The position numbers and the translations under genes are program-made. From Sphingomonadales bacterium 28-55-16 (GTDB lineage Bacteria > Pseudomonadota > Alphaproteobacteria > Sphingomonadales > Sphingomonadaceae): a DNA stretch of 64,000 bases. The notes below the pieces were generated by a model. The model was given only the letters and a program-made list of their open reading frames with translations. It was not told where the DNA came from and made no database searches. The stretch spans positions 28,348 to 92,347 of the forward strand of contig NCGG01000010.1 in assembly GCA_002278855.1 (NCBI GenBank), given 5' to 3'. Of the stretch, positions 8,786-19,146 are shown in pieces (the first letter of the stretch is position 1; the number at the start of each line of letters is the position of its first letter).

Positions 8786-11254
8786 TTAAGGTGTCATCGC
8801 CACGCCGGCCAAAGTCTCTGCCTCCATCAATAAGGCATCGTCCACCGAACCCTGCGCCACACTCTCGCGGCCAATCATCACCAGCAATGGTACGGCCAGC
8901 GGACTGACGCGCTGCAGGTCGACGTGCAGCATCGTGTCGGCGGCGCGGTCCAACAAATCGCCAAGCCGGCCCACATCGGTCAACCGTGCCCGCGCGTCGG
9001 CCCATGCCGCCTGAAGCAGCAAATGGTCAGGCTCATATTTGCGCAGCACATCGTAAATGAGGTCGGTGGAAAAGGTAACTTGCCGGCCCGTCTTGCGCTT
9101 GCCGGGATGTTGCCGCTCCACGAGCCCACTTATGACCGCCACTTCGCGAAACGCGCGTTTGAGCAAATAGCTGGATTCCACCCAGTCAACGAATTCGTCG
9201 GCCAATATGTCAGCAGAAAATAAGGGCTGCGGGTCTGTGATGGGCTTTAGGCTCCACACGCCCAAGGCATAATCGCTGGCAACAAAGCCCATGGGCATCA
9301 GGCCACGGCTCTCCATCCGCCGCGTGATGAGCATGCCAAGCGACTGGTGCGCGTTCCAGCCTTCAAATGGATAGGCCACCATATAATGGCGTTTGTCGTG
9401 CGGGAAGGTTTCGACCAGCAACTGCCCAGCCTTTGGCATTTGGCTGCGATAGGCCTGCATCTCAAGCCACTCGCGCACCTCGTCGGGAAAGCGCGCCCAG
9501 CCCGGCCTGTCGGTCAGCATCTGCCGCACGCGACCTGCCAGATGCGTGGTCAGCGGCAACCGCGCACCCATATAGCTTGGGATGTTGGTTGCTGGCTTGG
9601 TTGCCGCACGCACGATGAGGTCGAGGTCTTTGATCGATTCCACCTCAAGCGCCATTCCGGCAAAGGTGAAGCAGTTTCCAGGGCTAAGCGTGGCGGCAAA
9701 ATTTTCCTCAACCTTGCCCAATTTGCGGCCATTGCGGAAACGGATCTCCAGCATCGGCGCATCGACAATGATGCCTGCGTTGAGGCGATGCTGCGCCGCA
9801 AATTGAGGGTGCGCCAATCGCCACCTGTTGTCAGGGTCTTTGACCAATTTTTTAAAACGGTCATAGGCTTTCAACGCATAGCCGCCGGTCGCGATAAAGG
9901 CGATGACACGCGCAAAGGTCGCGGCGTCTAGTGCCGAATAGGGCAAAGCAGATTGGACCTCGGCCAGCAGTTCCGCTTCGTCAAACGGCCCCGCGCACGC
10001 GATACCCATGACATGCTGCGCCAGCACATCATAGCTGCCGGGGCGGAAGCTTTCGCCGTCGCGCACCCCCTCTGCCACCGCGTCATAGGCAGCCTGCGCT
10101 TCAAGATATTCAAAGCGATTGCCGGGGACGAGAATGGCCTTGCTGGGTTCATCCATGCGGTGGTTGGACCGGCCGATACGCTGCAGCAGGCGCGACGAGC
10201 CCTTGGGCGCGCCCATTTGGATCACGCAATCAACATTGCCCCAGTCGACACCCAGATCAAGGCTTGAAGTGCAGACTAAGGCGCGCAATTTGCCCTCGGC
10301 CATGGCGCCTTCAACCTTGCGCCGCGCCTCGACGGACAAGGAACCATGGTGAATGCCGATGGCATATTTGGGTTCATTCGCGTCCCATAATTTCTGGAAG
10401 ATAAATTCGGCCAGAAAACGGGTGTTGCAGAATATCAGCGTGATTGTGTTGCGGCCGATTTCCTCGATGAGCTGCGGTATCGCATGCTGCCCGCTATGCC
10501 CTGCCCATGGCACGCGGCCTTCGGGCAGCAGGATCGTCAGATCAGGCTCAGCCGCGGCTGCGCCTTCGACCAAGCGCACTTGGTCAATGTCGCCATTGGG
10601 GGCGAGCCATGCGCGGTAATCGCCTGGGTCGGCCACTGTCGCGGACAAGGCAACACGCTGCAGCTCCGGCGCGAGCATTTGCAACCGCGCAAGCGATAGG
10701 CTCAGCAAATCGCCGCGCTTGCCATTGGCAAAGGCGTGCACCTCATCGACAATGACGCGCTTCAGTGCGGCGAACATGTACGCGCTGTCTTCATGGCTGA
10801 GCAGCAACGACAAAGATTCAGGCGTGGTCAGCAATATCTGCGGTGGCTTGACCCGCTGCCGCGCCTTGCGGTCGGACGGCGTATCGCCGGTCCGCGCCTC
10901 AACGCGAATAGGCAGGCCCATTTCCTCGATCGGGATCAGCAAATTGCGGCGGACGTCGGTGGCCAATGCCTTGAGTGGAGATATATATAGGGTGTGGAGG
11001 CCGTCCGACGGGTGGGCAATCAAATCATTGAGGCTCGGCAAAAACCCGGCCAGCGTCTTGCCCGCACCCGTTGCGGCCACCAGCAAGGCGTGTCGACCGT
11101 CCCGTGCCGCGTCGAGCATTTCCAATTGATGCCGTCGCGGCTGCCATCCGCGCGCGGCGAACCAGTCGAGGATGATGGGCGGTAAAATCACAACGGGCTT
11201 AATGCCCGACAGTTTGCCCGCGTTCCAGCCCTGATGCTGCCAATTGCGCGTCAA
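8786..11254 (-). CDS. Ligase-associated DNA damage response DEXH-box helicase (Lhr-like)
   Basis: Superfamily 2 helicase of the Lhr-core type that partners PdeM in a bacterial DNA damage module. The 822-residue protein has Walker A AATGAGKT (about 60-67), DEVH in [13 protein letters not shown] in [14 protein letters not shown], the second RecA domain with [26 protein letters not shown] and [11 protein letters not shown] (motif VI), then a winged-helix and C-terminal DUF4145-like core. The ATG at 11254 lies 56 bases inside pgmG; an alternative GTG at 11191 (product starting [11 protein letters not shown]) sits 7 bases beyond the pgmG stop and would remove the overlap, so the true start is open. 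Confidence 0.93.
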   Translation of the reverse strand: MTRNWQHQGWNAGKLSGIKPVVILPPIILDWFAARGWQPRRHQLEMLDAARDGRHALLVAATGAGKTLAGFLPSLNDLIAHPSDGLHTLYISPLKALATDVRRNLLIPIEEMGLPIRVEARTGDTPSDRKARQRVKPPQILLTTPESLSLLLSHEDSAYMFAALKRVIVDEVHAFANGKRGDLLSLSLARLQMLAPELQRVALSATVADPGDYRAWLAPNGDIDQVRLVEGAAAAEPDLTILLPEGRVPWAGHSGQHAIPQLIEEIGRNTITLIFCNTRFLAEFIFQKLWDANEPKYAIGIHHGSLSVEARRKVEGAMAEGKLRALVCTSSLDLGVDWGNVDCVIQMGAPKGSSRLLQRIGRSNHRMDEPSKAILVPGNRFEYLEAQAAYDAVAEGVRDGESFRPGSYDVLAQHVMGIACAGPFDEAELLAEVQSALPYSALDAATFARVIAFIATGGYALKAYDRFKKLVKDPDNRWRLAHPQFAAQHRLNAGIIVDAPMLEIRFRNGRKLGKVEENFAATLSPGNCFTFAGMALEVESIKDLDLIVRAATKPATNIPSYMGARLPLTTHLAGRVRQMLTDRPGWARFPDEVREWLEMQAYRSQMPKAGQLLVETFPHDKRHYMVAYPFEGWNAHQSLGMLITRRMESRGLMPMGFVASDYALGVWSLKPITDPQPLFSADILADEFVDWVESSYLLKRAFREVAVISGLVERQHPGKRKTGRQVTFSTDLIYDVLRKYEPDHLLLQAAWADARARLTDVGRLGDLLDRAADTMLHVDLQRVSPLAVPLLVMIGRESVAQGSVDDALLMEAETLAGVAMTP

Positions 11255-12584
11255 TTTGCGCCATCAGGCGTTGTAGGCCTTCTTCGGATGACGCCTCGGC
11301 GCGGGCGACGAGGACATCCTGCGTGTTCGATGCACGCAGCAACCACCAGCCATCGGGTGTGTTGACGCGCGCGCCATCGGTGTTGTTCACATCTGCGCCA
11401 GCGGCTGACAGCCGCTTGAGCACTTCGTCGATGACCGCAAATTTGCGGCTCTCGTCGACTTGGAAGCGCATTTCCGGCGTGTTGATTATCACCGGCATGT
11501 CGCCGCGCAATTCGGTCACGCTTTTGCCAAGCTTGGCCGACGCCGACATCAATCGGACGGCAGCATAAATGGCGTCGTCGAAACCATAATATTCATGCTT
11601 GAAGAAGATGTGACCGCTCATTTCGCCTGCGAGCGGCGAACCGGTCTCTTTCATTTTGGACTTAATGAGGCTGTGCCCGGTCTTCCACATCAATGGCTGG
11701 CCGCCCAGTTCGGTGATACGGTCGAACAACGCTTGCGACGCCTTCACATCCGCAATTATGGTCGCGCCGGGGACTTCGGCCAGCACATCGGCGGCATAGA
11801 TTTGCAGTAACTGGTCGCCCCAGATCACTCGGCCCTCGCCGTCGATTGCGCCGATACGATCGCCATCCCCGTCAAAAGCTACTCCAAAATCGAGCTGCTT
11901 TTCGGCGACAAGCCGTTGCAAGTCGACTAAATTTGCAGGATCGGTTGGATCGGGGTGATGATTGGGAAATTGGCCATCTACATCGACAAACAAAAGATGA
12001 TGCTCGCCAGGCAACATCTTGACCAGCTTTTCAATAGCCGGCCCCGCCGCGCCATTGCCTGCATCCCAACCGATGCGGAATGCCTTTTGCGGCGCGGCCT
12101 GCGCCACGCGGGCGACATATTGGTCAAGGATATCGAAATGCGCCGAACTGCCCACGCCCTCAATCCAATCGCCTGCCGCCGCCATGCGACCCAGCTTCTG
12201 GATGTCCGCGCCAAAAAACGGCTTGCCCATGAGGACCATTTTGAAGCCGTTATAATTGGCTGGATTATGGCTGCCGGTTATTTCAATGCCGCCGTCTACA
12301 TCCTCCAGAACGGCTTCGGCATAATATAGCATGGGCGTTGGCCCCATGCCGATGCGCACCGCGTCCACACCGCTGTCGTTCAGCCCCCTGACCAAAGCCG
12401 CCTCAAGCATGGGGGAGCTCACGCGTCCGTCATAACCGACCGCCGCCTTCTTTCCGCCCGCGCGCACAAGGCAGGTCCCGAACCCACGGCCAATGGCATA
12501 GGCATCCGCCTCCCCCAAAGTTTCGCCAATGATGCCGCGAATGTCATATTCACGGAGCGAGGTGGGGTGGAAATGATGGGACAT
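11199..12584 (-). CDS. pgmG: Phosphoglucomutase/phosphomannomutase
   Basis: Interconverts hexose 6-phosphate and 1-phosphate; with ManA and ManC elsewhere in the window it would complete the route fructose-6-P to GDP-mannose. The 461-residue alpha-D-phosphohexomutase shows the phosphoserine loop [15 protein letters not shown] (Ser105), the metal loop DGDGDR near residue 240, the sugar loop GEMSGHIFF and the C-terminal phosphate-binding segment [18 protein letters not shown]. It resembles the bifunctional PgmG of sphingan-producing sphingomonads. It follows the J-domain gene by 32 bases and precedes the helicase gene, apparently in one minus-strand transcription unit. Confidence 0.93.
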   Translation of the reverse strand: MSHHFHPTSLREYDIRGIIGETLGEADAYAIGRGFGTCLVRAGGKKAAVGYDGRVSSPMLEAALVRGLNDSGVDAVRIGMGPTPMLYYAEAVLEDVDGGIEITGSHNPANYNGFKMVLMGKPFFGADIQKLGRMAAAGDWIEGVGSSAHFDILDQYVARVAQAAPQKAFRIGWDAGNGAAGPAIEKLVKMLPGEHHLLFVDVDGQFPNHHPDPTDPANLVDLQRLVAEKQLDFGVAFDGDGDRIGAIDGEGRVIWGDQLLQIYAADVLAEVPGATIIADVKASQALFDRITELGGQPLMWKTGHSLIKSKMKETGSPLAGEMSGHIFFKHEYYGFDDAIYAAVRLMSASAKLGKSVTELRGDMPVIINTPEMRFQVDESRKFAVIDEVLKRLSAAGADVNNTDGARVNTPDGWWLLRASNTQDVLVARAEASSEEGLQRLMAQIDAQLAASGLERGQTVGH

Positions 12585-12616
12585 GGGGATACCTCTTCTT
12601 TTGGGGAGACTGGCGC

Positions 12617-13030
12617 TTAACGCCGTTTTTCGTTCAAATCATCTAACAATATATCGCGCGCTTTGTTCAAATCGGCCGCGCTTGTGTCACTGCCACCTGC
12701 GTCCGGATGGCTTTGCGCGATCAGCGTCCGGTGGCGCGCGCGAATGCGGTCGGCCGTATCGAAGCGCGACACGCCAAGCAAAAACCGGGCTTCATCCAGA
12801 TTGGATATTGCGGTTGGTTTTGTACGGCTTCCCAAAAGCCGTAAATGGAGACCGCGATACCAAGCCGCGGCAATGATGACGGCGCCCACACCAATCAGCA
12901 GGCTGCCCCGCGCCGTGAGAAATGCCCCGGCAAGGCCAAGCAAGACCGGCGGCAATTGCTGCGCATGAAGCTTGCCCTTCCAAATTGCCCAGCCAATTGC
13001 GGCGACGGCAAGAAGAGCGAGAAACCCCAT
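12617..13030 (-). CDS. Membrane-anchored J-domain protein
   Basis: A 137-residue protein with hydrophobic segments at the N-terminus (about 1-18 and 28-60) and a C-terminal J domain carrying the diagnostic HPD in [10 protein letters not shown], followed by a helix with NKARDILL. Architecture recalls TIM14/DjlA-like co-chaperones tethered to the membrane, which stimulate DnaK locally. Its ATG overlaps the mipZ stop by one base (TAATG), so translation is coupled to the division-site regulator, and pgmG follows. The link to MipZ is only positional; whether it acts on a division or envelope client is unknown. Confidence 0.85.
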   Translation of the reverse strand: MGFLALLAVAAIGWAIWKGKLHAQQLPPVLLGLAGAFLTARGSLLIGVGAVIIAAAWYRGLHLRLLGSRTKPTAISNLDEARFLLGVSRFDTADRIRARHRTLIAQSHPDAGGSDTSAADLNKARDILLDDLNEKRR

Positions 13031-13812
13031 TATATCAAAGCCGCTTGATGCACTTCGGGCAACGCAAGTCCGGTCACCAACTCACGCAATTCCTGCCGCG
13101 CGACAATATGCGCCGTCGCCAATTGGCCCAGATGGCCCTTATCGATGAGCGTCAATCCCGATGGAAATAGCTCGCGGTAAATGACGCGCTCGTTCAGGCC
13201 TGGCAAGGACCGGAAGCCCACGCGCTTCGACAATTCGGTCAAGGCATCGGTCATGCGCTGCTGGTTGCGCGCCTCCATATTATGCAGGCGATTGCGGACA
13301 ACAACCCAGTCGATTGTAACACCATCTGCCTTGGCCCGCTCCTTGCGCGCATCCCAGATCAGCTCGGCGTAAAAGCTTAACTTGCGGACTTTGAAATTTT
13401 CGGCGTCGACTTGGCCAATGAGGTCAAAATCGACAAAGCTGTCGTTGATAGGCGTCACGAGCGTATTTGCGCGCGTCGCCACAAAGCGCGCATATTTGTC
13501 ATCGCGGCCCGGCGTATCAAAAACGAGAAAGTCATTCTCGTCGCCGAGCCGCTCCACTTGGCGTTCAAGCGTTGCCTGCGAATCATGTTCAAACACTTCA
13601 AACGCAGGCATCGGCAAGGTGATTTTACGTCGCGCAATCGTGTCGCGCCGGTTTTCCATGTAACGAAACAGGGTGCGTTGGCGTGAATCAAGGTCAATAC
13701 ACGCCACGCGTGCGCCGCGTGATGCCAGCGCGATGGCAACATGCACCGCTGTCGTTGACTTGCCCGTCCCGCCTTTTTCGTTCGCAAAAACGATGTGATG
13801 TGCCTTGGTCAT
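13030..13812 (-). CDS. mipZ: MipZ, ParA-like division-plane positioning ATPase
   Basis: Deviant-Walker ATPase that forms bipolar gradients from ParB complexes and inhibits FtsZ polymerisation away from midcell; it is typical of alphaproteobacteria without MinCD. From ATG 13812 the product is 260 residues: Walker A FANEKGGTGKSTT (signature lysine K13, second lysine K18), switch I CIDLDSRQRT, Walker B-like FLVFDTPGRDD, and the family-typical VVVRNRLHNMEARNQQRM. An upstream in-frame start at 13884 would add 24 unconvincing residues. A one-base overlap joins it to the J-domain gene; panC is divergent on the other side. Confidence 0.95.
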   Translation of the reverse strand: MTKAHHIVFANEKGGTGKSTTAVHVAIALASRGARVACIDLDSRQRTLFRYMENRRDTIARRKITLPMPAFEVFEHDSQATLERQVERLGDENDFLVFDTPGRDDKYARFVATRANTLVTPINDSFVDFDLIGQVDAENFKVRKLSFYAELIWDARKERAKADGVTIDWVVVRNRLHNMEARNQQRMTDALTELSKRVGFRSLPGLNERVIYRELFPSGLTLIDKGHLGQLATAHIVARQELRELVTGLALPEVHQAALI

Positions 13813-13925
13813 ATTTCCCCAAACTGCCTCAATTTCGTGCCCACCGCGACATTTGCCTTGAAATGCCGCCGCGCCCTCCCGCATAGGCGGGTTTCACCCA
13901 AGCCAATAAACAAGGCGGCCTATCC

Positions 13926-14765
13926 GTGCAAACCATCAATCAGCTTGACTCGTTACGGCGGAACATACGCGCCTTGCGCCAAGCCAAGCGCCGCATTGCG
14001 CTGGTTCCGACCATGGGTGCGCTGCATGACGGGCACATGACATTGGTACATGCGGCACAGGCGCATGCCGATGCGGTGGTCGTGTCCATATTCGTCAACC
14101 CCACCCAATTCGGCCCGAATGAAGATCTCGACGCCTATCCGCGCACAATGGCGCGCGATACCGAAATGCTTCGCGCCGCGGGTGTGGACATTTTATGGGC
14201 GCCAGATGCGGACGCTGTGTATCCGGCGGGCTTTGCGACTAAAGTCCATGTGGATGGCCCAAGCCGCGGTTATTGCGGCGGCGACCGTCCGGGGCATTTT
14301 GACGGTGTCGCGCTGGTGGTGGCAAAATTGTTCAATCAGGTGCAGCCCGATGTCGCGCTATTTGGCGAAAAGGATTTTCAGCAACTGGCGGTCATCCGGC
14401 AAATGGCGCGCGACCTCGACTTCGCGTTGGACATATTGGGCGTTCCGATTGTGCGTGATGCGGATGGCCTCGCTCTGTCCTCGCGCAACGCCTATTTAAC
14501 GGCAGACGAACGCGTGGCGGCCTTAGCCTTGCCCCAGGCATTGGGCCGCGCGGCCGACAAGATCCGCGCGGGCACGGATGTGGGGCATACGCTTGCACAG
14601 GCCATAAAGGATGTTCTTGCCGCTGGGTTTGCGCGCGTGGACTATTTCACGCTCGCCGACGCGGTGACGCTAGAAGAACTGCATGCCTTTGATGGTCGGC
14701 CGACGCGGTTACTGGCAGCCGCAAAGATTGGCAAAACGCGGCTGATCGACAATCTTGCTGTTTAG
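13926..14765 (+). CDS. panC: Pantoate-beta-alanine ligase
   Basis: ATP-dependent condensation of pantoate and beta-alanine to pantothenate, the last step toward the coenzyme A precursor. The 279-residue nucleotidyltransferase-fold protein has [14 protein letters not shown] (HDGH at 34-37), [20 protein letters not shown], the pantoate-binding [22 protein letters not shown], and SSRNAYL near the KMSKS-like position. The start used is GTG 13926, which gives the full N-terminal strand; no in-frame ATG precedes the HDGH motif at a better position. It is divergent from mipZ and followed by a small Sel1-like gene. Confidence 0.97.
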   Translation: MQTINQLDSLRRNIRALRQAKRRIALVPTMGALHDGHMTLVHAAQAHADAVVVSIFVNPTQFGPNEDLDAYPRTMARDTEMLRAAGVDILWAPDADAVYPAGFATKVHVDGPSRGYCGGDRPGHFDGVALVVAKLFNQVQPDVALFGEKDFQQLAVIRQMARDLDFALDILGVPIVRDADGLALSSRNAYLTADERVAALALPQALGRAADKIRAGTDVGHTLAQAIKDVLAAGFARVDYFTLADAVTLEELHAFDGRPTRLLAAAKIGKTRLIDNLAV

Positions 14766-14874
14766 CTATCCAAGCAGACCTTTGTATCGAAGCTGATTTT
14801 CGGGTTTTTCGTTAACCTTTTTTTATCCATGATAAGGGAAATTGCACCGCATAGTGAATGTGGGGGCATGAAAA

Positions 14875-15174
14875 ATGGCTGATAGCGCTGAAAATGCAGA
14901 CTTTCTTATAGAAAGCCGTCTGGCTGACGCGGCGCGCGGCGCTGCAAATGCTTTATATGATTTGGGCGTCGCGTTTTCGACCGGAAGCGACGGTGTCACG
15001 GCCGACCTGATTGAGGCGCATAAATGGTTCAATCTTGCGGCGCTTAACGGCAGCGAAAGGGCGATGCTGTGCCGCGCCGATATCTCGGATGATATGACGG
15101 CGCGCGAAATAGCAGAGGCGCAGCGACAAGCGCGGGCTTGGTTGCAGGCAACGAACAAGCACCGTGTGGCTTAG
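14875..15174 (+). CDS. Small Sel1-repeat-like protein
   Basis: A 99-residue soluble protein with an alpha-helical Sel1/TPR-like pattern: ALYDLGVAFSTGSDGVTADLIEAHKWFNLAALNGSERAM matches one and a half Sel1 repeats (LGxxY..G.GV..D...A..WF..AA..G). No signal peptide or membrane segment. Such proteins are usually scaffolds in protein-protein contacts; no partner can be named. It lies 109 bases downstream of panC on the same strand and may be read from the same transcript or its own promoter. Confidence 0.8.
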   Translation: MADSAENADFLIESRLADAARGAANALYDLGVAFSTGSDGVTADLIEAHKWFNLAALNGSERAMLCRADISDDMTAREIAEAQRQARAWLQATNKHRVA

Positions 15175-15331
15175 TGTGTTCATAAGTCCCACAAGGTAAA
15201 ATTTCCGCGCGTTACGGGCCTAGCGAGGCAATGCCCGACATTGCATGTGCAGTATTTTAAAAAGGTCATATCGCCGTCCAGCTAGCGATGCTATCCGGCC
15301 CACAATCCGCGGTACAAGGACGCTTTAAGAT

Positions 15332-16315
15332 ATGACTTCACCCATACTCGTAACAGGCGCAGCCGGGTTCATCGGCCACGCTGTGGCGCACCGCCTTTTG
15401 GCGCGCGGCGAACGCGTCATTGGGGTCGATATCGTCAACGATTATTATGACCCTGCATTGAAAGAGGCGCGGCTGGCGACCTTTGCCGGGATAAACCGCT
15501 TTACCTTTGAACGCATCGACATTGCCGATGCCGACAAAATGAAGGCGCTTGTGTGTGATAATGATATCGTCCGCGTTGTGCATCTCGCGGCGCAGGCAGG
15601 GGTGCGCTATAGCATTGACAACCCCTTCGCCTATCAACGCTCAAACTTGGCCGGTCATTTGTCGGTGATGGAGGCGTGCCGCCATGCACCGGGCTTTGAA
15701 CATTTGGTTTATGCCTCTTCGAGCTCGGTCTACGGCGACAAGCCCATGGGGGGAGAAGGCTTTACGGAAGACGAGCCGGCAAACGACCCGGTCTCGCTGT
15801 ACGCCGCGACCAAGCGCGCGTGCGAATTGATGAGCCAATCCTATGCCAGGCTTTACGGCTTCCCGCAAACAGGCCTCCGGTTTTTCACGGTCTATGGCCC
15901 GTGGGGACGGCCCGACATGGCCTATTTCAGCTTCACGCAGAAAATCCTCAAGGGGGAGGCGATTGAGGTATATGGCAATGGGGAAATGGCGCGTGATTTC
16001 ACCTATATTGACGACATTGTCGATGGCATCATTGGCGCGCTCGATCACACGCCAGAGCGCGGGGAACACCGGGTTCTAAATATCGGCGATAGCCACCCAA
16101 TTGGCCTGATGGAAATGATCGAGACGCTTGAAAAAGCCATTGGCCACACGGCGGTCAAAATCATGCGGCCAATGCAGCCGGGCGACGTCACTGCGACCTA
16201 TGCCGATGTGTCCAAGCTACACGCGCTTACCGGATACAAGCCTAAGGTCATGCTTGCGGAGGGATTAGAGAAATTCGCCGACTGGTACCGGCAATATTAT
16301 GGAACCGCCTGGTAA
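15332..16315 (+). CDS. NAD-dependent epimerase, probable UDP-glucuronate 4-epimerase
   Basis: Extended short-chain dehydrogenase/reductase of 327 residues. It has the Rossmann motif TGAAGFIGHAVAHRL, the DIVNDYYDPALKEARL segment that is characteristic of UDP-glucuronate 4-epimerases, the active-site ASSSSVYG and YAATK (YxxxK), and RFFTVYGPWGRPDMA. The reaction would turn UDP-glucuronate into UDP-galacturonate for surface polysaccharide. An AAGGAC ribosome-binding-like sequence precedes the ATG. It stands alone between the Sel1-like gene and a convergent TetR regulator, some 12 kb ahead of the main glycan island. Confidence 0.9.
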   Translation: MTSPILVTGAAGFIGHAVAHRLLARGERVIGVDIVNDYYDPALKEARLATFAGINRFTFERIDIADADKMKALVCDNDIVRVVHLAAQAGVRYSIDNPFAYQRSNLAGHLSVMEACRHAPGFEHLVYASSSSVYGDKPMGGEGFTEDEPANDPVSLYAATKRACELMSQSYARLYGFPQTGLRFFTVYGPWGRPDMAYFSFTQKILKGEAIEVYGNGEMARDFTYIDDIVDGIIGALDHTPERGEHRVLNIGDSHPIGLMEMIETLEKAIGHTAVKIMRPMQPGDVTATYADVSKLHALTGYKPKVMLAEGLEKFADWYRQYYGTAW

Positions 16316-16317
16316 AC

Positions 16318-16950
16318 TTACGGCTTCAGCTGCGCCTGCCATTCATCGAACGACGCTGCCAGCTTGCGGCCGGCAATTTGGCGGCCAGCTTCGCGTGGTA
16401 ACCCAAGTGACGTCGACAAGGGCCCGCCAAGCAACGCATCACCGAGTGCCATAAGCACCATTTCTAGCGTCAGTTCATGCAGCGACGTATCGGCGTGGCC
16501 GTCTTCGCCAATTTCATCAACCAGCTTGTGGATCGCTTCGACAATGGGGTCGAGCGCGTCCTCATTGCCCGATAGCAGCATCCAAGACGCAAGAGCGCCC
16601 GCGCCCTCGCGGTCGAACTGATCGAAGATCAGATCGGCAAGTTCGTGCGGCGTGACGACCCCGCCGCGCATTTGCACCACAGCTTCGCCGATTTTTCTGC
16701 AGATATTGTTGCCCATATACGCCGCCAGGGCGCGCTGTAGCTCCGACGCTGACCCGAAATGGTGCAGTAAATTGGCATGCGTCCGCCCGATCCTTCCAGC
16801 AACCGCCTTTAAGGTAACGGCCTGCGGACCTGCTTCAAGTAACAGGCCGCGCGCGGCCTCAAGCGCCGCCATCCGGCTCGCCTCGGGGCTCAATCGACGC
16901 GGCATACCAACGTCTTTGAAATCGATAATCTTGGATGCCTCTGTTGCCAT
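16318..16950 (-). CDS. TetR/AcrR-family transcriptional regulator
   Basis: A 210-residue regulator with an N-terminal helix-turn-helix: ARGLLLEAGPQAVTLKAV then GRIGRTHANLLHHFGSASELQRAL, the TetR recognition-helix pattern (usually ...xxLYYHFxxKxxL). The C-terminal half is a helical ligand and dimer domain without recognisable specificity. The gene converges on the UDP-glucuronate-epimerase-like gene with two bases between stops, and is followed upstream by the manC gene, also on the minus strand, about 90 bases away. Its target is unknown. Confidence 0.9.
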   Translation of the reverse strand: MATEASKIIDFKDVGMPRRLSPEASRMAALEAARGLLLEAGPQAVTLKAVAGRIGRTHANLLHHFGSASELQRALAAYMGNNICRKIGEAVVQMRGGVVTPHELADLIFDQFDREGAGALASWMLLSGNEDALDPIVEAIHKLVDEIGEDGHADTSLHELTLEMVLMALGDALLGGPLSTSLGLPREAGRQIAGRKLAASFDEWQAQLKP

Positions 16951-17042
16951 AGTCGCCGCTACTCCGATAATTTTACAACGCTACGCCAATTCAGGCGCTT
17001 CTCCAAGAGCGTTGGGAGGCAGTGCTACGGATTGTTTTGGGG

Positions 17043-18140
17043 TTATTGCGGAGTTGGCTTGTGCGTGTCGACGGACGCTTCGCTTGCGAAATCTCTAACC
17101 TTTTGGCTCGTTCCTCGGGGCAAGATCATCACTTCATTGCCATTTGCAATGATGAGCAAATCATCAACTCCATGCACCGACACGCGGATGCCGTCGGCGT
17201 GGATAAGGTTGCCGTGGCTGCTATCCAACCGAACAGCGCCGGACGTAACATTTCCATCGGCGTCCTTGTCACCGATATCGTGCAACGCATCCCAGCTGCC
17301 GACGTCTGACCAGCCCATGCTCACCGGAGCGACCGCGACCTTCGATGCCTTTTCCATAATTGCGTAGTCAATACTGTCTGCGGGACAGGCGGCGAAGCTA
17401 TGGGCGTCGGGATTTATGTGATTGCCGCTCCGCTGGGCCTTCGACATTGCGTCACGAACGGCTGCGCCCATTTCCGAGGCATGTGCCTCCACCGCGTCCA
17501 AATAAGTATCTGCACGAAAAAGGAAAATACCGCCATTCCACACATGGCCCCCAGCCTCAATCATGGAGGCCGCGCGGGCGGCGTCAGGCTTCTCGACAAA
17601 GCGCTGCACGGCTTGAACGCCGTTACCAACGACGGAACCCATCTGGATATAGCCATAGCCTGTCTCAGGGCCCGTGGGATTAATCCCATAAGTGGCAAGC
17701 CAGCCATCTTGAACTTGAGGTAAAAGTGCCTCCGTTGCCGCGTGAAACGCCGCTTCGTCGGCGATGACGTGGTCGCTTGGCATCACCAGCATAACCGATT
17801 GCGGTGTACTGACGGCGAGAGCCGCCAGTCCAATTGCTGGCGCCGTATTGCGCGCACATGGCTCAAGTAAAATAACTGCGTCGGTGACGCCGATTTCGGC
17901 CAATTGGTCACTGACAATTCCCGCATGCACCGCGTTGGCCACAATAATCGGCGCTGCAAAGCGTTCACGGTCCATGACCCTCAGTACCGTCAACTGAAAC
18001 ATCGTGTGCGCATCCGTCAGCGCCAAAAATTGCTTCGGCGTTTTTGGCGTCGATAACGGCCAAAGTCGAGCACCGCCGCCACCCGATAAAATTACAGGAC
18101 TAATGATCGCGAAGTCTCCAGCTGCAGGGCATGATAACAA
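17043..18140 (-). CDS. manC: Mannose-1-phosphate guanylyltransferase
   Basis: Makes GDP-mannose from mannose-1-phosphate and GTP. The nucleotidyltransferase domain has the signature PVILSGGGGARLWPLS...PKQF, the LLEPCARNTAPAIGLAAL loop, MPSDHVI, EKPD and WNGGIFLFRAD; the C-terminal end carries a short left-handed-helix part with WSDVGSWDAL. At about 360 residues it is a monofunctional GMP without the fused isomerase of AlgA/ManC type II, and the isomerase is indeed the divergent neighbour. The start is uncertain: no ATG or GTG lies in frame before the motif. TTG 18140 is listed; a GGAG sequence is followed 8-11 bases later by ATC ATT. Confidence 0.92.
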   Translation of the reverse strand: MLSCPAAGDFAIISPVILSGGGGARLWPLSTPKTPKQFLALTDAHTMFQLTVLRVMDRERFAAPIIVANAVHAGIVSDQLAEIGVTDAVILLEPCARNTAPAIGLAALAVSTPQSVMLVMPSDHVIADEAAFHAATEALLPQVQDGWLATYGINPTGPETGYGYIQMGSVVGNGVQAVQRFVEKPDAARAASMIEAGGHVWNGGIFLFRADTYLDAVEAHASEMGAAVRDAMSKAQRSGNHINPDAHSFAACPADSIDYAIMEKASKVAVAPVSMGWSDVGSWDALHDIGDKDADGNVTSGAVRLDSSHGNLIHADGIRVSVHGVDDLLIIANGNEVMILPRGTSQKVRDFASEASVDTHKPTPQ

Positions 18141-18315
18141 GGGTCTATCATTTCTGATCTGGCATTATCTGTCAAACCTGGAAATAACGATTACTCTTTT
18201 GGTTCTATAAAAGGCTAGACAGAAATGTAATTGCCATCGCGATTTACTTATTTGAGTACGCGCCCATAAAATTTTTGCAGTGGATAAGTGGTTCGGTCCT
18301 GCTATTGATCGTGGT

Positions 18316-19101
18316 ATGAAGTTAGCTCGGCATCTTGTTGATAAACCTTGGGGACGAACGGACATTCCTGCGGAATTCGGCACAATGAGTGACCGCCGGG
18401 TTGGTGAAATTTGGTATACTGCCGAAACCAAAGAGCGTTTGCCGATTTTGGTGAAATGGCTTTTTACGTCTGAGAGGCTTTCGATCCAGGTGCACCCTGA
18501 TGACGCGAACGCGCGCGCGCGCGGTATGCCCTCAGGCAAAGAGGAGTGTTGGTACATTGTTGATGCAGAGCCTGGCGCGTTAGTTGGAATTGGGACGAAG
18601 CGTCGGCTTAGTAGCGCCGAACTTTACGCGGCCTCGCTTTCAGGCGAGATTGAAGGGTTGATGGACTGGAAAAAGGTATCCGCGGGAGACTATTTTTATA
18701 TTCCCGCCGGCACCGTCCACGCGATCGGAGCCGGGATACATCTTGTCGAGGTTCAGCAATATGCTGACATCACATATCGCCTTTATGACTACGGCCGTGA
18801 TCGCGAGCTGCATCTGGATGACGGTGTGGTGGCATCGACTGCGACGCCATATACGGACATTCGGTCGGGACATGCCGAAACCGGAACGCAGCTCGTCGAT
18901 GGCCCACATTTTCGGCTTTGGCTTGTGTCCGACATCAACGAAGTTAAAGTACTTCGGTCTTCGGGGAATATCTGGATTATTCCCTTGTCAGGCCAGGTTC
19001 AAACAGATGGAGAGGTAGCTGCCAAGGGTGACTGCATAGTCACATCTGTCCTAGCAAAGATCACTTTTTCAAGCGATGCAAAGGCGCTTGTTGCCTTCTA
19101 G
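18316..19101 (+). CDS. manA: Class I mannose-6-phosphate isomerase
   Basis: Cupin-fold, zinc-dependent isomerase of fructose-6-P and mannose-6-P. From ATG 18316 it has 261 residues, short like the type found in sphingomonads and Gram-positives. Landmarks are the N-terminal KPWGRTDIP, LSIQVHPDD (zinc ligands), GKEECWYIVDAEPGA, and the second metal segment DYFYIPAGTVHAIGAGIHLVEVQQ. A GTG at 18280 would add 12 residues that do not look conserved. The gene is divergent from manC with 175 bases between; together they feed GDP-mannose to the gmd/fcl genes of the glycan island. Confidence 0.92.
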   Translation: MKLARHLVDKPWGRTDIPAEFGTMSDRRVGEIWYTAETKERLPILVKWLFTSERLSIQVHPDDANARARGMPSGKEECWYIVDAEPGALVGIGTKRRLSSAELYAASLSGEIEGLMDWKKVSAGDYFYIPAGTVHAIGAGIHLVEVQQYADITYRLYDYGRDRELHLDDGVVASTATPYTDIRSGHAETGTQLVDGPHFRLWLVSDINEVKVLRSSGNIWIIPLSGQVQTDGEVAAKGDCIVTSVLAKITFSSDAKALVAF

Positions 19102-19146
19102 AGTTTAGATGTTTCGGGCACGTGTGCCCTCCAGATTTACTGTTTC

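Noticed and set aside
19116..19129. GGGCAC GT GTGCCC hairpin after manA as a terminator
   Set aside because: The loop would be only two bases (or the stem five) and the following T content is low, so it cannot be called with confidence.
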